DNA from: Certhia americana
Taxonomy: Eukaryota > Chordata > Aves > Passeriformes > Certhiidae
NCBI GenBank assembly: GCA_018697195.1
Contig: CM031864.1
Coordinates: 11,599,970 to 11,663,969, forward strand
Reading direction: 5' to 3'
Length of the DNA stretch: 64,000 bases
Position numbers and translations under genes: made by a program. Shown piece after piece: positions 53,565-64,000 of the stretch. Each line of letters starts with the position of its first letter. The first letter of the stretch is position 1. The notes under the pieces were generated by a model. It searched no databases. It was not told the DNA's origin and saw only the letters and a program-made list of their open reading frames with translations.

Positions 53565-53690
53565 TCTTAGAAGGACTCATGGGTCTTGGCAGGGAATCTC
53601 TTGCAGATGAGCTGCCAGTGTGGTTTGGGGCCAAAAGAGCAGGGGAAATGGCTATGTAGAAATAGAGCAAGCAAGTGCTGGCCAGGAGTT
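53565..53690 (+). mobile_element. Possible sense CR1 fragment
   Basis: 'gaaggactcatgggtcttgg', 'gatgagctgccagtgtggtt' and 'ggggccaaaagagcagggga' resemble the CR1 ORF2 end, in which a 'gacctgggggtcttggtgga...atgagccagcagtgtg...gtggccaaaaaggccaatgg' phrase occurs. It is short and diverged, and opposite in strand to the cluster just to its left. Confidence 0.42.
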
Positions 53691-53699
53691 CCCATTTTC

Positions 53700-55475
53700 T
53701 CTGTGTTTGGCTGTGATGTGACCTCTTTATTGCTATATATAATAATATCTACATTGCTTTATAAGCTTACACTATTAATACATGTTACATAAAACTTTAT
53801 TCTTTTCCTCGATATAATTATTCCTTTTGGCGAAATTTCATAGCCCCTGGATGATGGGCTCAACTAAATCTCAGCTTTTGTCATACCTCAAAAGTTAATT
53901 GAGACCAGTGGAAAGGGGGAAGTGGGATGCCAGCGGGGTGAATGATGAGCAACAGTAAACTACAGCCTGCAGATTACATGGAGCTTCCAGCATGTTGCCA
54001 CAGGCTTAGTACTTAGGCAAAGTATTAATTAACTTCTATAGTAATGATCTGCAATGGAGTATTAATAGCACACTGTGTGCATGCAGATCATCCCAAAGCT
54101 GTGAGTGTTGTACACTCCAGTGAAAAAACATAAAAAATACAAAATCGTTGTGAAACTCTGCAGTATGGACAGGAGCTACCACAACAATCTATACTTAGGA
54201 AAGACAGGGGAGAGGTGTTCAGACCATGGGGAAATGGGACCCTGTGTTAGATCCATCCCTGTTCAATGTTTCAAAGCTGAATAGATCTGCCCGGTCAAGA
54301 GATCCTGTTTTAAAGGTAAATCTTGGACACTCTTCCTGTTGGTGGGCTCTGAGCCTTGCAAAGAAGTGTGTATTGGGCACCTAGATATCTTGGGATTTTT
54401 CCTTGGCTCCTCTTTGCATATTTGAGTACCATCATTTAAAAACCCACTTTATGAACCTGCTGTGTTAGTATAGTATCACTTTTCAGGGTCACTGCCAAAG
54501 CAGGACAAACTGTTAAGCTATGAATCTGTGAAGTCTGTGGAGCCCAATATGGGAGGCTGTTTGGTTTGGATGATGTAAGGATATAAACAGGAATTCTCGG
54601 CTGAAATCAAATGAAAAAAATTGATAATGACATGGTCATATAACTACAAGGAAGGACACCCAATACCAATGGTGGAAAGGAAGGTGTCCTTTTGGAAGCA
54701 CCTTGCAGGGAATCATATCCACAGGGAAAGAGTTGAGTTGGTCACCAAAGAGCTTTAAATTTGGCCTGTGTCTGCAAGCCCTTGTCAGCACCTGCCCAGA
54801 TGTCCCCTGAGGCCAACCTAGAGTTGTCTCAGGCTCCAACCAAAACTCCTCCGTGGGGTGGTTTTGCAGATGTCACTTTCTGAAATGCCTCTTCACCACT
54901 GTGTGGCAGCACGGGATACTGGATTCCTCCTCTCCTACCTCCGAGCTAGAATATGCCCTGGATTCATGGAAACCCTCATAGGACTCAACCCCCCGAGCAG
55001 CTGCTCTGACACAGTCATGGGGATGGATGGCAATGCTTGCAGGTCTTGCTGGAGCCTCTGCCCTGCCTTCTGCCCCAGCTGGAAGGAGAAGGTACCCTTC
55101 ATGGTCAGCACCCACCCTGGCAGCTCCTCGAGGAGTGGCTGCTCTGTAGATGAGACACTGGCCCAGCTCCATGGACCCTGGAACCCTGTGCCATCACTCC
55201 CTCAGCATGGGACAGGACAGAGATCCCCCTCCAGGGCCACCACTGGACCTTCTTGCTGCAGCAAGCACACGGACCCTCCAACTCACATTGTGTCTCCTCT
55301 CTGCCAGGTACTATTTTGTTGGTGAGCCAGAGCTTCAAACTTCTTTCTTATCTGCCAACCATTAGCAGTGGGTGAGGAGCAGGAATGTGAGCTGCTCCTT
55401 GTCATCACCCTCCTGCTGCATCACTCCAGCCTCATGTGCCATGGGGAAATGAGTGCCCTGCCTGAGAATGCTCAC
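53700..55475. other. Non-coding sequence, nothing recognised
   Basis: A GC-richer patch at 54,850-55,330 has a 155-codon plus-strand frame and overlapping minus-strand frames. Their composition is unconvincing and no domain is visible. Confidence 0.45.
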
Positions 55476-55479
55476 TGCT

Positions 55480-55720
55480 GAGAAAATCTTACATCCAGCC
55501 CCAGCTTCTCCTTTTTAACTTCAGGCTCCTTGTCCTACCATCTTCTGAGACTCTGAACTAATTCCCTTCCTTCATTTATATTGTTACCTTGAAGGTATTT
55601 ATAGAGCAGGACTGCATCCCCTCTGACTCTTCACACTGCTAATTTATAAAACCATGGTTCCTTCAGTCTTTCATAACCATGTGCCTTAATCCTGGCATGG
55701 TTCCTATTACTTCTATTTCT
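55480..55720 (-). mobile_element. CR1 LINE 3'-region fragment
   Basis: 'aggctccttgtcctaccatc', 'ccttgaaggtatttatagag', 'tgcatcccctctgactcttc' and 'ggttccttcagtctttcata' follow the reverse complement of avian CR1 sequence near the ORF2 3' end ('ccttgaagtatttataga...atcccctctcagtcttctct...agttccttcagtctttcctcata'). It lies on the minus strand. Confidence 0.65.
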
Positions 55721-56135
55721 CAAAGTGGAGGAACGTTATTGATATTTTAAACTTGGAACAACCTGCATTCAGGCAAATGGACATGCTCTATGACAGGCTT
55801 CCCACCCCTTGGCCATTTGGGTTCTTCTCCCCTTAGGGAGGCAGGCAAGAAGAGTCCATTGCAAGAGGTGTCCATCTCTGGGTGTGGTGCATAGCTGGCA
55901 AGCACTCAAACGTGGCTGGCATAAAGGATTGGGGTGAGGGACCACATTGACAGCACTGCTGAGCTGCAGCACTGGAGCAGGTACTTGCATGGAAGTGTCA
56001 TACAGCACTCTTCCCAAGCCTCCATCCTGAACTGGCATCAGCTCTGTTCAGGGCTGTTGAATTTCAGGATTATACAGTGTTAGCCTGGCTCTCACCCATT
56101 AGACTTGATCTCACTGCTTTCCAGTACCCGAGCCT

Positions 56136-56140
56136 TTCCT
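56136..56140. repeat. Left target-site duplication of the LTR
   Basis: TTCCT directly before the LTR terminal TG, identical to 57,099-57,103. Confidence 0.75.
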
Positions 56141-57098
56141 TGTACTGGGTTTGCATGGCAAGGTTTGGGTAGTGGGGGGCTACAGGAGTGACTTCTGTGA
56201 GAAGCTCCTGGATGCTTCCTCCACGTGTGACAGAGCCAAGATGGACCTGCCACTGGCCAAGGCTGAGCTCATCAGAAACAGGGGTAGCACCTCTGACATA
56301 ATAAATTTAAGAAGGGGAAAAATTCCCAGCAGCTGCAGCCAGAAAGAGAAATGGGAGCTTGTGAGAGAAACTGCTGTGCAGACACCAAGGCCAGTGAAGG
56401 AGGGGAGGAGGTGCTCTGGGTGCCAGAACAGAGATTTCCCTGCAGCCTGTGGTGCCACCCGTGGTGAGGGAGCTGTGCCCCTGCAGCCTTTGGAGGTCCT
56501 CAATGGAGCAGAGATCCACCTGCAACCCATGGATGACCCAATGCCAGGGCAGGGAGATGTCTGAAAGATACTGTGATCCCATGGGAATCCTGAGCTGGAG
56601 AAGGCTCCTGGCAGGACCTGTGGACCTGTGAAGAGGGAGCCCACCTGGAGCAGCTTTGCTGGCAAGACTTGCAAGCCCATGGGGAATCCACACTAGAGCA
56701 GGGAAGAATGTAGGAAGTCTCCTCTCTGCAAAGGAATGAGGAGCAGAGACAACAGGTAATGAATTGACCACAGCCCCCATTCCCTGTGCCACTGCAGGGG
56801 AGGAAGAAGAGGAAATCAGGTGTAAAGTTAAGCCTGGGAAGCAAGAACGGGTGAAGGCAAAGTGTTTTAAAATTTATCTGTATTTCTCATTATCTAATTC
56901 TGATTTAATTGTTAGCAAATTAAGCTAATTTCCCCAAGTCAAGCCTGTTTTGCTGAGATGGTAACTGGTGAGTGATCTATCCCTGTCATTACCTCAACCA
57001 ATGAGGCTTTCATTCTATTTTATCTCCCCTGTCCAGCTGAGGAGGAGAGTGATGGAGCAAGTTTTTGGGCTCCTGGTGTCCAGGGTCAACCCACCACG
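56141..57098 (+). mobile_element. Solo LTR of an ERVL-type endogenous retrovirus
   Basis: A 958-bp element starts with TGTACTGGGTTTGCATGGCA and ends with GGTCAACCCACCACG. The expected terminal CA is mutated to CG. A perfect 5-bp duplication, TTCCT, flanks it; five bases is the duplication length typical of ERVL-type elements. Internally, a TATA-like ATAAATTTAAG at about 56,301 is followed by a GC-richer stretch with degenerate 'ccacctggagcagctt'-like units (56,500-56,710). A purine-rich 3' part leads to 'ctgtccagctgaggagga' near the end. I recognise this LTR from memory as a family common in passerine birds. No internal retroviral genes are present, so it is a recombined solo LTR. CpG sites are largely decayed, suggesting it is not recent. 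Confidence 0.85.
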
Positions 57099-57103
57099 TT
57101 CCT
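57099..57103. repeat. Right target-site duplication of the LTR
   Basis: TTCCT directly after the LTR end, identical to 56,136-56,140. Confidence 0.75.
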
Positions 57104-59080
57104 CTCTCTGTGAGGTTCCAGACTGCTGTGTGTTAGTGCTGGGTCTTGTCTTCTTGCACCCATCCCTTGGATGCAGTGTTCCACACAGATTGGGATGCAT
57201 CCCAGGCTGTACTGGGTGCCCACTTGTGATGCTGATATAAATGGTGCTACTTTATTCTCTGTTAATGAAACTTTAAAATGCAAGTGCCGGTCCTGTCTCC
57301 ACTGGTAACGTCACTGAAATTGTTCCCAATTTTGAAGTCTCATTTTTATGGTTACTATCTGAGTCTATGACTCATCAACCAATTTCTAGCCCACACCAAA
57401 TTCTTTACTGAGTTTTCATTCAGTCTTTAAGAAAACTCAGTTATAGCACTACAAGAGCGACTCTGAGAGGACTGGTCACAGAGGGAATGGAGGAGCAGGC
57501 TGCTAATGAGGGCAATCAGTTCAGATAGAGGAGGAAATTACTTGTAAGACATAGGGATGGAATGGACAGGGTTGGAGGCAGTGCAGTCCCACCTCCGGAT
57601 GTCCCTGTGGGTTGAAGGGAGCATGAGGCTGGGTCCCAGGCAGTAACTGATTGCAAAAGAGCTTCAGTTACTGCAGAGCTCCCCAAACCACAAGCTGCTT
57701 GAAGGGCTCAAGGTGCATCCCACATCACCTTCCTCTTTACCTCAGTTAAGTGCACTCGGCTGGAGAGCTTTGTGATTCATCCGTGGTGTGAGCTGTGTGC
57801 CAGGAGGAGCTGGGTGATAGGCAGATTCCCCAGCCTCAAGAAACTTCACCACTCTCATACCAGCTCTCTCACATCTTAGTCCTTTCCCAAACCATGAAAG
57901 AGCCGGGGAGGAGAGCAAAACATCTGCGTCCTGGTGAGGGAGAGATGTGTGGCTGCTCAGCAGGTTATCTGAGAATAGAGGTTATTGAAATTCTTATTTT
58001 ACAGGGACTGCACTTAAAAGGGCTGTTGGTTATGTGAGCTGCTGGACTTTGAAAATAAGATATAGAGTTAGGTTTCCCTCCCCACTGACATTCAGTTCCC
58101 TTTGGATTTTGGAAAAAATGTCTCCATGTGCAAAAGCAAAGGCAGAGTGCAAACATTTCCCTCCTGCCACATGGGAAGGACTGAAACAAGGAAGGCTGTG
58201 TACACAGGCAAGAGGTACACCCTGCAGGCAGGCTGCCTCACCTCCAAGCTCCCAGCTGTGCTGTGGAGCCCTGGGCAAAGGCTGCAGGTTAGGTAAAGCA
58301 GTAATGAGGAGAAGCAGGAAAGAAGAAGATGGAGGGATGAAACCCAGTTTGAAACTCTCCTGCCAGAGAGCTGCAGGCAAGAGGGCAACAGATTCTGGTC
58401 CTGTCTTCTCAACCTTTTTTTGTAATGGATGCACATTGTTCTCTCCCAGGGCCCAGATAACCCCTCTGATGAAGGGAAGATTATTTTTCAAGATTGTCTT
58501 CAGAGATTTCTTTTAAAATTCTCAGGTGCACTGTGTTTGGACCTGCAGATTTACAATATGTAGGCTGAGTTTTGTCAGATACTCTTTTACAATCTCTGTG
58601 TTTATCCTTTGCTCTTGGCCTCTCCAGCTTCTCTCTCATAAATTCTCTGCTTCCTGAAGAAGAATCTCCAATTTCTTCATTATCATTACTGAAGGTAGGT
58701 GAGCATGGTTTTCTCCACCCCAACCACTCTGGAGTCAGCCCAACTCAGCTTTCAGTTGCTGAAAGACTCGGATTTATTCCCTAATTCCTCTGTCCTTCTG
58801 TTCTTGTTTTTGAATTTAAAACATTAATATACAAACACCAGAGTGTGACTAGAGTGAAGCTGTCCACATGGAGGGTGTTTGAAATGCACAATTAAAGCAC
58901 ATGCTGCTACAGGTATACATCGTTTTGGCCCTTGCTCACCTTCATGTGGACCTGCTGTGTTCATATATTTGATAGATTAAATGAGTAGATCACAGCTCTG
59001 CCCACCTATATGGGCTGTTTTCTTGTTTCTTTTTTCCTAACCATCTTCTGTAATTTTGTTGATTTTTTTCTATGCTTTCC
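57104..59080. other. Non-coding sequence, nothing recognised
   Basis: Moderately GC-rich, with overlapping open frames at 58,030-58,516 on both strands and no recognisable domain. No repeat could be named. Confidence 0.45.
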
Positions 59081-59083
59081 TAG

Positions 59084-59325
59084 CTATGCATTTCTTGCAT
59101 TTTATACCTGTGGATTATCTTTGAATTGCTCCGCTCACCGGCTGGCCACTCATATTGCAATTTTCCTGCTCCTGGCTGTTGTTGCCCATGGGTGGCAGAA
59201 CCGTCTATCAGCCACCTACAACTACATAGAGGCAGAACAAAGGCCCTGGCACCAACCCACTAGCTCTCTTACTGGGTGGACTGATGGAAGAGCAGCAGCA
59301 TCTCGAGGGATGGCCTGGAAACTAG
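59084..59325 (+). other. Candidate 242-bp plus-strand exon
   Basis: A T-rich tract ends in TTTCCTAG at 59,083 and the segment closes at CTAG|GTAAGTCA, a consensus donor at 59,326. One frame stays open throughout (enters with one base, leaves with one base) and contains a hydrophobic stretch LATHIAIFLLLAVVAHGW followed by a polar tail. If coding it could be a single membrane span, but I recognise no family. It equally could be a non-coding RNA exon or chance. No neighbouring exon was found. Confidence 0.22.
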
Positions 59326-59329
59326 GTAA

Positions 59330-62300
59330 GTCATTGTCAGGCACCCATGCTGCCCCTCCACCTTCAGGAGGCGTGGGGCTCACCATCTCCATTTGCTCCC
59401 ACTCATCAGCAAAGTGATGGTGAAAACTCTGGGTGGCTTCAGTCTGCTACAGACCAAAGGGGCTGCAGGACATGAGGAAAGGATATTCAACCTGGAGCTT
59501 CATGTTAGCAGCCATTTCCTTTTGATCACCATGGGCATGATTCTGCAAGATGCTGAGCATTGGAACGTGAATGCAGCAGAGCATCTGACACATCCACACA
59601 TCCAATTTATGTGTGTCAGGACTCCAGAGCTGTTTAAGACACTTGCCTGTTGTGTTTTGCTGAGTGCCTAGCACCTCCTGAGGCTGTGCATTTCAAGTGA
59701 ACCCCCATGTGTGACATGCTTCCTTATGGCACTTGGTAGCCCAAATTTAGATGCTAACAACAGCAGTTATATATTAGTGTGGTTATAGAGACTGAAGGGA
59801 AAAGACCAGTCTGGGCATCCCACACTCCCACAGAACTAGAGCAAGGCTCTTCCCCTAGGACCCTTGGCTGCCCCTCTCGGATTTAAGCAAGTGCAGGCTT
59901 TTCTAAGGAAGGAATAGTCTGCAGCCTATTTTAATCCTTTTTGCTGCGGTGGAACTGGCGGGACCAGGCTCTGCAAAGCCTCCTCCTCCTGTTCCAGACA
60001 CTGGGTGGGTTTGTGTTTAGCCATGCTGCTGCCCTCCTTTTGTAGGAAATGCAGTGCATGCCCCACCTGTACAGTGGGCACCAGGGAGAGACCCCACAGA
60101 GGCCCCAGGGATGACATTCCCATGCCAAATACCTGCCTGGCTGCCACAGGGCAAGCCCAGGAAGGGCTCACTGAGGCCCCTGCCTTTGGGCAGGCAGCAA
60201 AGGGCAGGCAGGACCCCACGGCATGGGAAAGGCTCTCCATCACCACGGCTTTAACCTTTCCAGCACTCACTTCCCTGCCTGCACAACGCCAAGCAATTTC
60301 AGACTGCAGTACTTCTCTCCTGGGGAAAAACTGGCCATAGATTTAGGAATAGATATTGCCAAATAGTATATTGTTTTCATAAATCTCTGTAGATCCGCTT
60401 TATATCCTAGAGGCTAGACATTCTAATTATTGCTTCTATTTTATCTAAATTGGCAACAAAGCCATCATAGCTCAGCTCAGAGACAGTGCAGGTAATTCTG
60501 CTAGACCAAATTTTGACCTTTTAAAGTTCATTCTGAAGTGTCTTCTCCACTCTCTCTGGTTCTTGCCTGGCTCTTCGGTTCTGCTTTTTTAGAACCATCA
60601 CCCAATTTAAAATAACAATCACCATAGCTTCAATACATCGTACCTTAAAGATGTAGGCAATTACTGTGTGAAATATCTCAGAAGCAGGACTAATATCAAA
60701 GGGCATTCTCATACCCTTACAACATCCAAATAGCATATTAAAGATCTTGTTGAAGTTAGATTTAAGCTTGTCTCTTCACAGTTTATTTGCTGAAGCAAAT
60801 GCCCTTCATTTCACAGTGATTTTTTCCCCTTTTGCTGGGAACCTGCCTGTCATACAGTGGTTTCACAGAACAGTGTTCATGTGTTGCAGCTGCATTTAAA
60901 TAATGTAAACCAAAGCATCTCCCTCCTTAAGCTGCCTCGGCAGTGACAGATACAGAATTAGCTCCATCTGAAGTTTTTTCTTTCAACAGCTCCCAGATTT
61001 TCTATATGATGTTTTATTTTTGCTTTTCCCTTTAAGAGTGGAGTTTTTTTGGTTGGATTTTTTGGTTTTTTTTGGTTTGGAGAGGTCACTGAAGTAACCA
61101 GCCTTTGGAGTTTAATGTGGTATTCCCTTTCCAGACAGCCTCAGTCCAACCAGATATCTGAGAATCCTCCTGGGCTAAGCCTATTATAGCAAATGTTTCT
61201 CCTTCTTTGCAGATGATTTTTTTTTTTAATGTAAATGACATTCTGTGCACCAGCTTTTAAACTAAAGTGGGACTCAACTGTCACAAAGAGCGTGGAGTGG
61301 CACAGGGTGAATATTTCCCTATATGTCATCCTGTGGCATTTACAATAAAAATATTTCTAAGTTCACAATTAGGAGAGCTTCTCAAGTGGTGCCTCTAGAT
61401 AGAATTGTTGGAAATTCATTATCTGGTGCTTGTTTAAAGACAAACAGTGTTGCGAGTTATTGTTCATTTTTATATTCCAAATGCAAAGCAGTGTTTGTTA
61501 TAGGCTCTTGATTAATTCCCATTACTGTAGCACCCTGTACTGCTTTCAGACAGTGATTTCCAAAGTGGCTTGTGCCTTTCCCCAGTCCCAAGGGAGGTGC
61601 CTGCTGCCTCCCCTTCAGGAGGCTCTCAGCCCATCACCCCACACCCATCACCCACTGCCCTCACCTCAGGGCAGAGCTGACTCAGCACTGGATTGCCCAG
61701 GGCTCCAGTTTCAAGGATACTTCCATAAACTCATCTATTCCTCAGTTCTAGCCAATTTCTTTTATCTTGTAGAGGAGGGAAATAAGTTAATATCCCAGAA
61801 AGCTTCAGAGAAGGGCATTAAAACCTGATGCAACTGCCATCTCAGAAGCTGGAAGACAAATAATACCAAATATGTGATATTTTGGGTGGATGGAGGCAAG
61901 GGTTTCAGTGCTTAGCAACATTGCCGACTTCTGGTGGCTGCACACGTGTTTCTCATGCTTTTTGCTGTGAAGTTCGACCACTCACTTGAACATATTTGCC
62001 CCAAAACCAAGGATTTGCTCTTCTGACATTCACTGCATGTGTGCAATCTTGTCTCTACCCTCCCTGCCAGAAAGCACCCTGGCACAGCTCTGCCGCTACC
62101 ACAGAGAATTATTTTCTGCATCATTTGTGACATATTTGACTAAACACGATATGATTTTCGCCTTGTGTTTCCAACAAAAACTTAGCAAACAGGGACTCCC
62201 GCCTGTCAGAAAATGTCTTATTCCTCCTTTATTTTCTTCACTTTTAGCCTTTTGTTTTGGAAACGATGCAGCATAAATAGCTGGTTATTCTGCAGAGAGG

Positions 62301-64000
62301 GATTTAGAGCCCTGCTGGTGCCAACCAGGCTTTTCCCCTCATCTCTAGGCAAGAGCAGTGTACAGCCCAGCAGCCGACCTGCTGCCCATGCTGAATTTCA
62401 CCCCAAAAGCCTCTGGCTGAGGTTCAGGTTATTGCAGTTTCTCACAGCCTTCTGTAACTCATTTACTTAATGATCCTCTCCATACAAGTCTGGCTGTTAT
62501 TAATGAGTCACTAAGTTTTCAACAATCCTATGTTTGAGCTTTAAGGTTTAAGCCCATCACATGTGCATCCACTAATCTGCATTGCAATTAATTATGAATA
62601 AAAATGAGCTTTTCTTCTAAACAACGTCAGAGCCTCCCATGTGCCCTGTGATCAGCACCAAGGCTCCTCCATGGCTGCAATGGTGGTAGCTGCCTTTGCT
62701 GTCTTCCCCAGGATTCTGCTAATTCCCCCTCTCAGTCTGCCTGGGGGGTTGGCAGGGCAGTGCTACTCCCTGTGGTTCCTCTGCACTGTGTCCCACCGGT
62801 ATTTCAGTCACATACCCTCCCCCCAGACCTCTGCAATGCCAGCCAAATCACAATTGACTTCATGCATGAGAACTTCTCATTCCTCCTGCCTATTCCCTTG
62901 GTTTCTAGCCTCAATGCAGAGACAGCTCTGACATATTTTGCTTATTCCCTCTCTAATTCTCCCTCTAAGTTTCCAAATCTCATCACAGTCACATTTTCTT
63001 GGCTGTACAGACTTAGAAATCCACAGGCAGACATGGGGGGAGACACTTCCTTTCGGCCCCTCAAACACACTTCTTGCTTAGGGCTGCCTGGTGCAGGGGC
63101 TGTCCAGGAGATGTCCCTAGCAAAGGACATGAGCTCATTCCCTGAAAGGATGCAACTGTGCACCTGACAGGGCTCTAGTCGTTGCCCAAAAAGAGAAAAA
63201 ATGGAAAAGAAACTTAATGAAAAATCTTATTTCTTAACTTGTTTCTGTTTTCAAAATTTGACACCTCTGTGCCCCCTCCCTCATTTGTGTCACATTCTCT
63301 CCACGTGTGTGTTTATGGATTTCACTTTACCTGCTCTGGTTTTCTTCTTTAGGAAAAACAACACAGCCCACCCCAAACCCGTTTTTCTTATTCTGCTATT
63401 TCAGATCACCAGAATTAGTGCTTCTCTTTTTTTGTTTCTCTCTTGTCATTTTTCCAAAGTTGAAGAAGTTTGGCCCTGTTCCAGTTAGAAAGGGAAAAGT
63501 CATAAGGCAGTCCCCACCCACTATCCTTCTGCTCCACTCCAGAGCAGGAACAACTAATGGAAAAGAGATGGAAGAAGAGGCAAGGGAAATAAAATAACAC
63601 ACCAAACTTCCAAACTTTTCATTTCAAAGAAATAGATATATTTTTGTAATTAAGAAAAAAATCCAACCCAAAATCACTAAGGAAGAGAGATTGCTTTATA
63701 CCCACAACATTTTTTCCCCAGATGAGACACTTCTGTCTTTCAGAGAGGAGTAGGATCCTTGCAGAGGTGCTTGGGTAGGGGCAATCACAAAGTTCACAAA
63801 GCCGAGTTCTCAGCTCAAGGCTCAGCTTAGCACAGGGTGATGACTCCACAGAGTGTCCAGCCCCATGTCCTGAGAGCTGCCCAGCCCTGCTGAGCAGGAC
63901 TCAACATCCTGAGAAAGAAGGGGAAGAGGGAAACAAAATCAGTCCTGAGCCACCTCCTGCCCCTGTAGCATGCAGACCATGAACATGTTGAGGCCATATT
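59330..64000. other. Non-coding sequence to the window end
   Basis: No recognisable exon or interspersed repeat. A GGTTTTTT-type simple repeat lies at about 61,041-61,080. Open frames of up to 135 codons are without domains. Confidence 0.45.
61041..61080. repeat. T-rich simple repeat with GG spacing
   Basis: T runs of 3-8 bases separated by GG, roughly (GGTTTTTT)n, on the plus strand. Confidence 0.75.

Noticed and set aside
54858..55325. 155-codon plus-strand open frame in a GC-richer patch
   Set aside because: Composition rich in Ser, Cys and Pro typical of translated non-coding DNA; overlapping minus-strand frame of similar length; no family recognised.
1..64000. CRISPR arrays, operons, tRNA or rRNA genes, or a novel multi-gene system
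   Set aside because: No regularly spaced repeats of CRISPR type, no tandem coding genes, and no tRNA or rRNA could be identified by eye; the window is vertebrate intronic or intergenic DNA.

Overview
This window looks like vertebrate nuclear DNA, most probably from a bird and probably a songbird. No bacterial-style gene layout is present: open frames are short and uncorrelated, AT-rich non-coding DNA dominates, and there is one CpG island. The recognisable repeats are CR1-family LINE relics, one old MIR-like SINE relic, and a solo LTR of an ERVL-type family that I recognise from memory as common in passerine genomes. Repeat density is low, as is usual in birds. The species assignment is inference; repeat families were recognised by eye, not by a database search.

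Layout. (1) Positions 1-35,800 are non-coding and read best as the first intron of a minus-strand gene. They hold a CR1 LINE fragment near 15.2-16.1 kb, a CR1 3'-end fragment near 22.4 kb, a CpG-retaining 217-bp patch near 27.6 kb and several A/T tracts. (2) Positions 35,810-36,908 form a strong CpG island. On the minus strand an ATG at 36,862 is followed after 28 coding bases by a consensus splice donor, giving a short first coding exon (begins MRTAEPRSP). I do not recognise the gene. The island runs into a 400-base assembly gap (36,909-37,308), which probably hides the transcription start. (3) Positions 37,309-64,000 are non-coding as far as I can see. They contain a MIR-like relic, a palindromic ancient repeat, a 1.9-kb cluster of minus-strand CR1 pieces in which the same CR1 segments occur twice, a further CR1 fragment, and a 958-bp solo LTR flanked by a perfect 5-bp target-site duplication.

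Large-scale structure. The plus strand tends to be A- and C-rich left of the island and T-rich right of it, so base-composition asymmetry appears to flip at the island. This fits minus-strand transcription on the left and plus-strand transcription (or a replication boundary) on the right.

I found no new multi-gene system. The items most worth checking are the promoter with its tiny first exon, the composition flip, a cluster of nine CAGTG motifs next to a good splice donor at 42.3-42.5 kb, and two well-formed plus-strand candidate exons (29,296-29,375 and 59,084-59,325).
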